Shown: piece by piece, positions 62,601-64,000 of the stretch
Position numbering within the stretch: the first letter of the stretch is position 1
How the letters are laid out: every line of letters starts with the position of its first letter
Source of the DNA: Flammeovirgaceae bacterium UBA6059
Lineage (GTDB): Bacteria; Bacteroidota; Bacteroidia; Cytophagales; Cyclobacteriaceae
Length of the DNA: 64,000 nt
Reading direction: 5' to 3'
Assembly (NCBI GenBank): GCA_002435755.1
Contig: DIYH01000028.1
Location: 316,730 to 380,729 of the forward strand
The notes under the pieces: model-generated
Told to the model about the DNA's origin: nothing
The model's database searches: none
The model's input: only the letters and a program-made list of their open reading frames with translations
Program-made: the position numbers and the translations under genes

Positions 62601-64000
62601 CGGCGTACTGTAGTCACCTGCAGGAATCGTTATGGTCAAAGGGGAGTTCAGATTATAATCCGTACCGTTCGAGGCTGTACCGGTACCGGCATCTACTACA
62701 TCGATGGTGAAATCTGTCATGCTCACAGCACCCGAAACTTGAACTACTACAAGGTTACCACCACTGGCTTCCAGGTCTGAGCTGGCATCTATCGAAAAGT
62801 TAACGGTCAGCACATCATTGTCCGTATTGGTCAGGCCAGGATCAGCTACATCATCAGCCATCAGGCCATCGTAAGAAGGATCGGCAGAAGATGGATCGCC
62901 GGTAATAAGCCGATAGAAAATATCTCCGTCAACTGTAAGATCATCCACACCGGTAATGACCACTTCATTGCTTGCCGGTACGTTCCAATCGGCATTGGTG
63001 ATTACGATCTCTGTAACCGCTCCGAGGCTACCCTCCCCTGTATCTGATATACTTAAGGGGATGGTAACATCAGCGCCCCCCGTCGGTTGGGCAGCCAATG
63101 CGAATTGTACCACTACAGAAGTGCCATCTTCACCCGTAGTGGGTGAAACTACCGTCAACAGGACAGCCGGTGCATCATTATCCTGGTTTTGAAAAGGAAC
63201 GTCAGCCACATCCGCATCGACCAGCGCATCGTAAAATGGATCCGCAGAAGTAACGTCTGAGGTGATAATATTGAAGATCTGCGCCCCATCGGTCAATACA
63301 TCATCAATGCCGGTCACAGTCACTTCATTGGCCAGCGGGTTGTCCCAGTACGCAATGGCGATCACAATAGAGCTCATGACAGTTCCTTCCCCGGTATCAT
63401 CAGAAATGAGTTCAATGGTGACCGGAGCTGTGGGCTCAGATGTCAGCGCCACCCTGAATAAGCCGGTATCCCCGGATTCATCGGTGAGGTCATCTACCAA
63501 TGTGATCACCACACCACTGGTTTCATCATTGGTAATGGTGTAGGTATGAACATCTTCTACACCGTCCAGACCATCTGCATCCTCTATGAGCACATTAGGC
63601 GAGGGATTGTTGAGTTCAAAGATGATGGTTTCATTATCCTCTGTGATATCATCGTCGAGGATCGTTAGTCCCAGAATGTTGACCGGAGAAGGAGTGGTAT
63701 AATCCCCAATAGGAATGGTCACCGTGACCGGGGAAGTAAAGCTATAGTCCACACCCAGGGTGGCTGTGCCGGGACTCCCCGAAAGCACCACCTCGATGCT
63801 CTCTGTACTGATCAGTTCACCTCCGCTTACCGTCAATGTGGGAAGATTACCGCCCAGGTGCTCAACATCACTGGACGTTGCATTCGTAAACTCTACTTGT
63901 AGTGCATCATCATTGATGATGGTGTAAGTATGGGTGGATTCGATTCCATCTGTTCCGTCTGCATCACCAATGGTCAATGTGGGTAGAGAGGGATTCTGTA
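59646..64000 (-). CDS. Giant Calx-beta / thrombospondin-3 repeat adhesin with T9SS type B domain, partial
   Basis: The frame is open through base 64000, so the N-terminus lies beyond the window; at least 1450 residues are visible. Reading from the N-terminal side: seven Calx-beta-like repeats of about 128 residues (typified by PAGDYSTP and EPDETI segments, each ending HTYTIxNDD), with two different modules of about 115 residues between the first and second; then five thrombospondin type 3-like units of 39 residues (DTDGDGINDEDEDTDGDGDP style) that should bind calcium; and a type B sorting domain (NLFSPNGDGIDDLWVIPG to IKGFIVIRR). It is probably a calcium-stiffened cell-surface adhesin, as in gliding or attachment. 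Confidence 0.92.
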   Translation of the reverse strand, partial: QNPSLPTLTIGDADGTDGIESTHTYTIINDDALQVEFTNATSSDVEHLGGNLPTLTVSGGELISTESIEVVLSGSPGTATLGVDYSFTSPVTVTIPIGDYTTPSPVNILGLTILDDDITEDNETIIFELNNPSPNVLIEDADGLDGVEDVHTYTITNDETSGVVITLVDDLTDESGDTGLFRVALTSEPTAPVTIELISDDTGEGTVMSSIVIAIAYWDNPLANEVTVTGIDDVLTDGAQIFNIITSDVTSADPFYDALVDADVADVPFQNQDNDAPAVLLTVVSPTTGEDGTSVVVQFALAAQPTGGADVTIPLSISDTGEGSLGAVTEIVITNADWNVPASNEVVITGVDDLTVDGDIFYRLITGDPSSADPSYDGLMADDVADPGLTNTDNDVLTVNFSIDASSDLEASGGNLVVVQVSGAVSMTDFTIDVVDAGTGTASNGTDYNLNSPLTITIPAGDYSTPVDLTIPGFDIIDDAIVEPDETIDLALQSTFDEVVLGSTHEHIYTISNDDALRVEFFAGTASSGESIGGNLPRLITGGAEIEGPLTLEVVLAPNPGTAARGADYNFANPTQVTIPAGNYTTPATLSIPSLSIVDDQLQEDNETIRFMIGNPASGIEIGDVDGTRGTEDVHTYTIVDDDVLLVEFTNATSADHESMGDDLPTLMVRGAITSSIKRVAVALAGDPGTATAGADYNFTSPEVITIPAGDYSSATIFSLSSLSIIPDRAVEPNETIRLALEDPTSGIMIGNANGQSGIEDIHTYTIINDDSLFVEFSSAISSDLESSGENLPVLLVGGAVVTSDITLEVALGPDPGLADLGVDYVFANPETITIEAGDYQIASMIELSTLDIQDDLVIEPGETIHLLLENLGDGLFIGDVSGDQNTEASHTCMIIDDDHLLVEFLHPASEDKENAGGSLPALTVAGAETTFPVTIQVVLDELPGSAIAGEDYSFARPEVITIQPGNYILADTIPLSSFTIIDDPVLEPDKTVHFILQSTDQAIAIADVDRQDGVEATHTYTILDDDVLLVEFDGDAGGAEESTGANLPQLALAGAITTSDLSLEVALATDPGTAILGEDFSFTSPEVLVIPAGDYSDLTLMELTTLQIIDEICVEPDETINFVLRELSPEMILGDANGSSEADEFFAYTIINDDVEDSDGDGINDEDEDTNDDGDPTNDDCDGDGVPNFLDPDPCDTDGDGVNDKDEDTDGDGDPYNDDCDGDGIPNFRDTDPCDTDGDGINDEDEDTDGDGDPYNDDCDADGIPNFRDTDPCDTDGDSINDEDEDINGDGDPYNDDCDGDGIPNFLDTDPCDTDGDGINDEDEDTDGDGDPYNDDCDNNGVPDFQDPDSCDLPEIPNLFSPNGDGIDDLWVIPGIESTPENRVTIYNRYGNRIIQIDGYNNLDRVWDGQSDSGIVLSADQGVPDGTYFYIIEFGEGAPVIKGFIVIRR
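59950..60534 (-). repeat. 117-bp tandem repeat (five units) inside the adhesin
   Basis: Units start at about 60064, 60181, 60298 and 60415, exactly 117 bases apart, with high nucleotide identity, e.g. GGATCAGTATCACGG and GGATCAGTGTCCCGG. Each encodes 39 residues rich in Asp, Gly and Asn. The identity at DNA level suggests recent expansion, so copy number may vary among strains. Confidence 0.9.

Overview
The window looks like a chromosome segment from a free-living, probably marine, member of the Bacteroidota, most likely Cytophagales. The evidence is C-terminal type IX secretion (T9SS) sorting domains of both type A and type B, PorP/SprF and PorE-like proteins, SusC/SusD pairs run by ECF sigma/FecR, a Rho factor with a long charged N-terminal insert, a Bacteroidota-type promoter (TTG, about 20 nt, TAnnTTTG), and starts without clear Shine-Dalgarno sequences. 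No rRNA, tRNA, CRISPR array, prophage or insertion sequence was seen.

Bases 1-20.9 kb: the 3' part of a saccharopine/lysine dehydrogenase-like gene, a LytTR response regulator, a TPR sensor kinase, a 3270-residue LamG/FnIII surface protein with its smaller T9SS partner, rho (opposite strand), serS, a prolyl oligopeptidase lipoprotein, a GNAT acetyltransferase and a DUF4286 gene.

20.9-24.7 kb is a carotenoid and light-response block: cruF-like hydratase, a MerR regulator carrying the cobalamin signature of CarH, an ECF sigma factor and crtI. The promoter ahead of the sigma gene is studded with TTTGTTTAAYCA-type sites, so vitamin-B12 photoreception controlling sigma and crtI is a reasonable model.

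24.8-33.2 kb is the most interesting region. Two converging gene groups combine polyamine synthesis (a very short speD, a degenerate speE-like gene, a Tat lipoprotein flavin amine oxidoreductase, a second intact membrane speE) with membrane proteins: PspA, a DUF2170/YbjN-like protein, DUF4178, double DUF350, a lipoprotein with a Ser/Arg/Gly tail and a previously unlisted 49-residue two-helix membrane protein. The set parallels the poorly understood yjfIJKLM genes of E. coli but has no ATP-grasp ligase in the window. A divergent XRE regulator with a catalytically dead S24-like domain sits at its edge, and a five-gene unit (AraC, duplicated lipoprotein, ferric reductase-like flavocytochrome, helical protein, HdeD-like) follows.

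38.5-55.4 kb holds two tandem paralogous nutrient-uptake loci, each sigma-FecR-SusC-SusD followed by phosphoesterases (calcineurin-like in one, two glycerophosphodiester phosphodiesterases in the other). Both carry the same stem-loop with a TTGGCG hexaloop 40-41 nt before susC, and their 3' ends share a 59-bp repeat. They probably import and degrade phosphodiester-containing compounds.

55.7-64 kb is a T9SS surface-adhesin cluster: an HU-like protein, a PorE-like OmpA protein, PorP/SprF and a giant Calx-beta/thrombospondin-3-repeat adhesin that runs off the window end.
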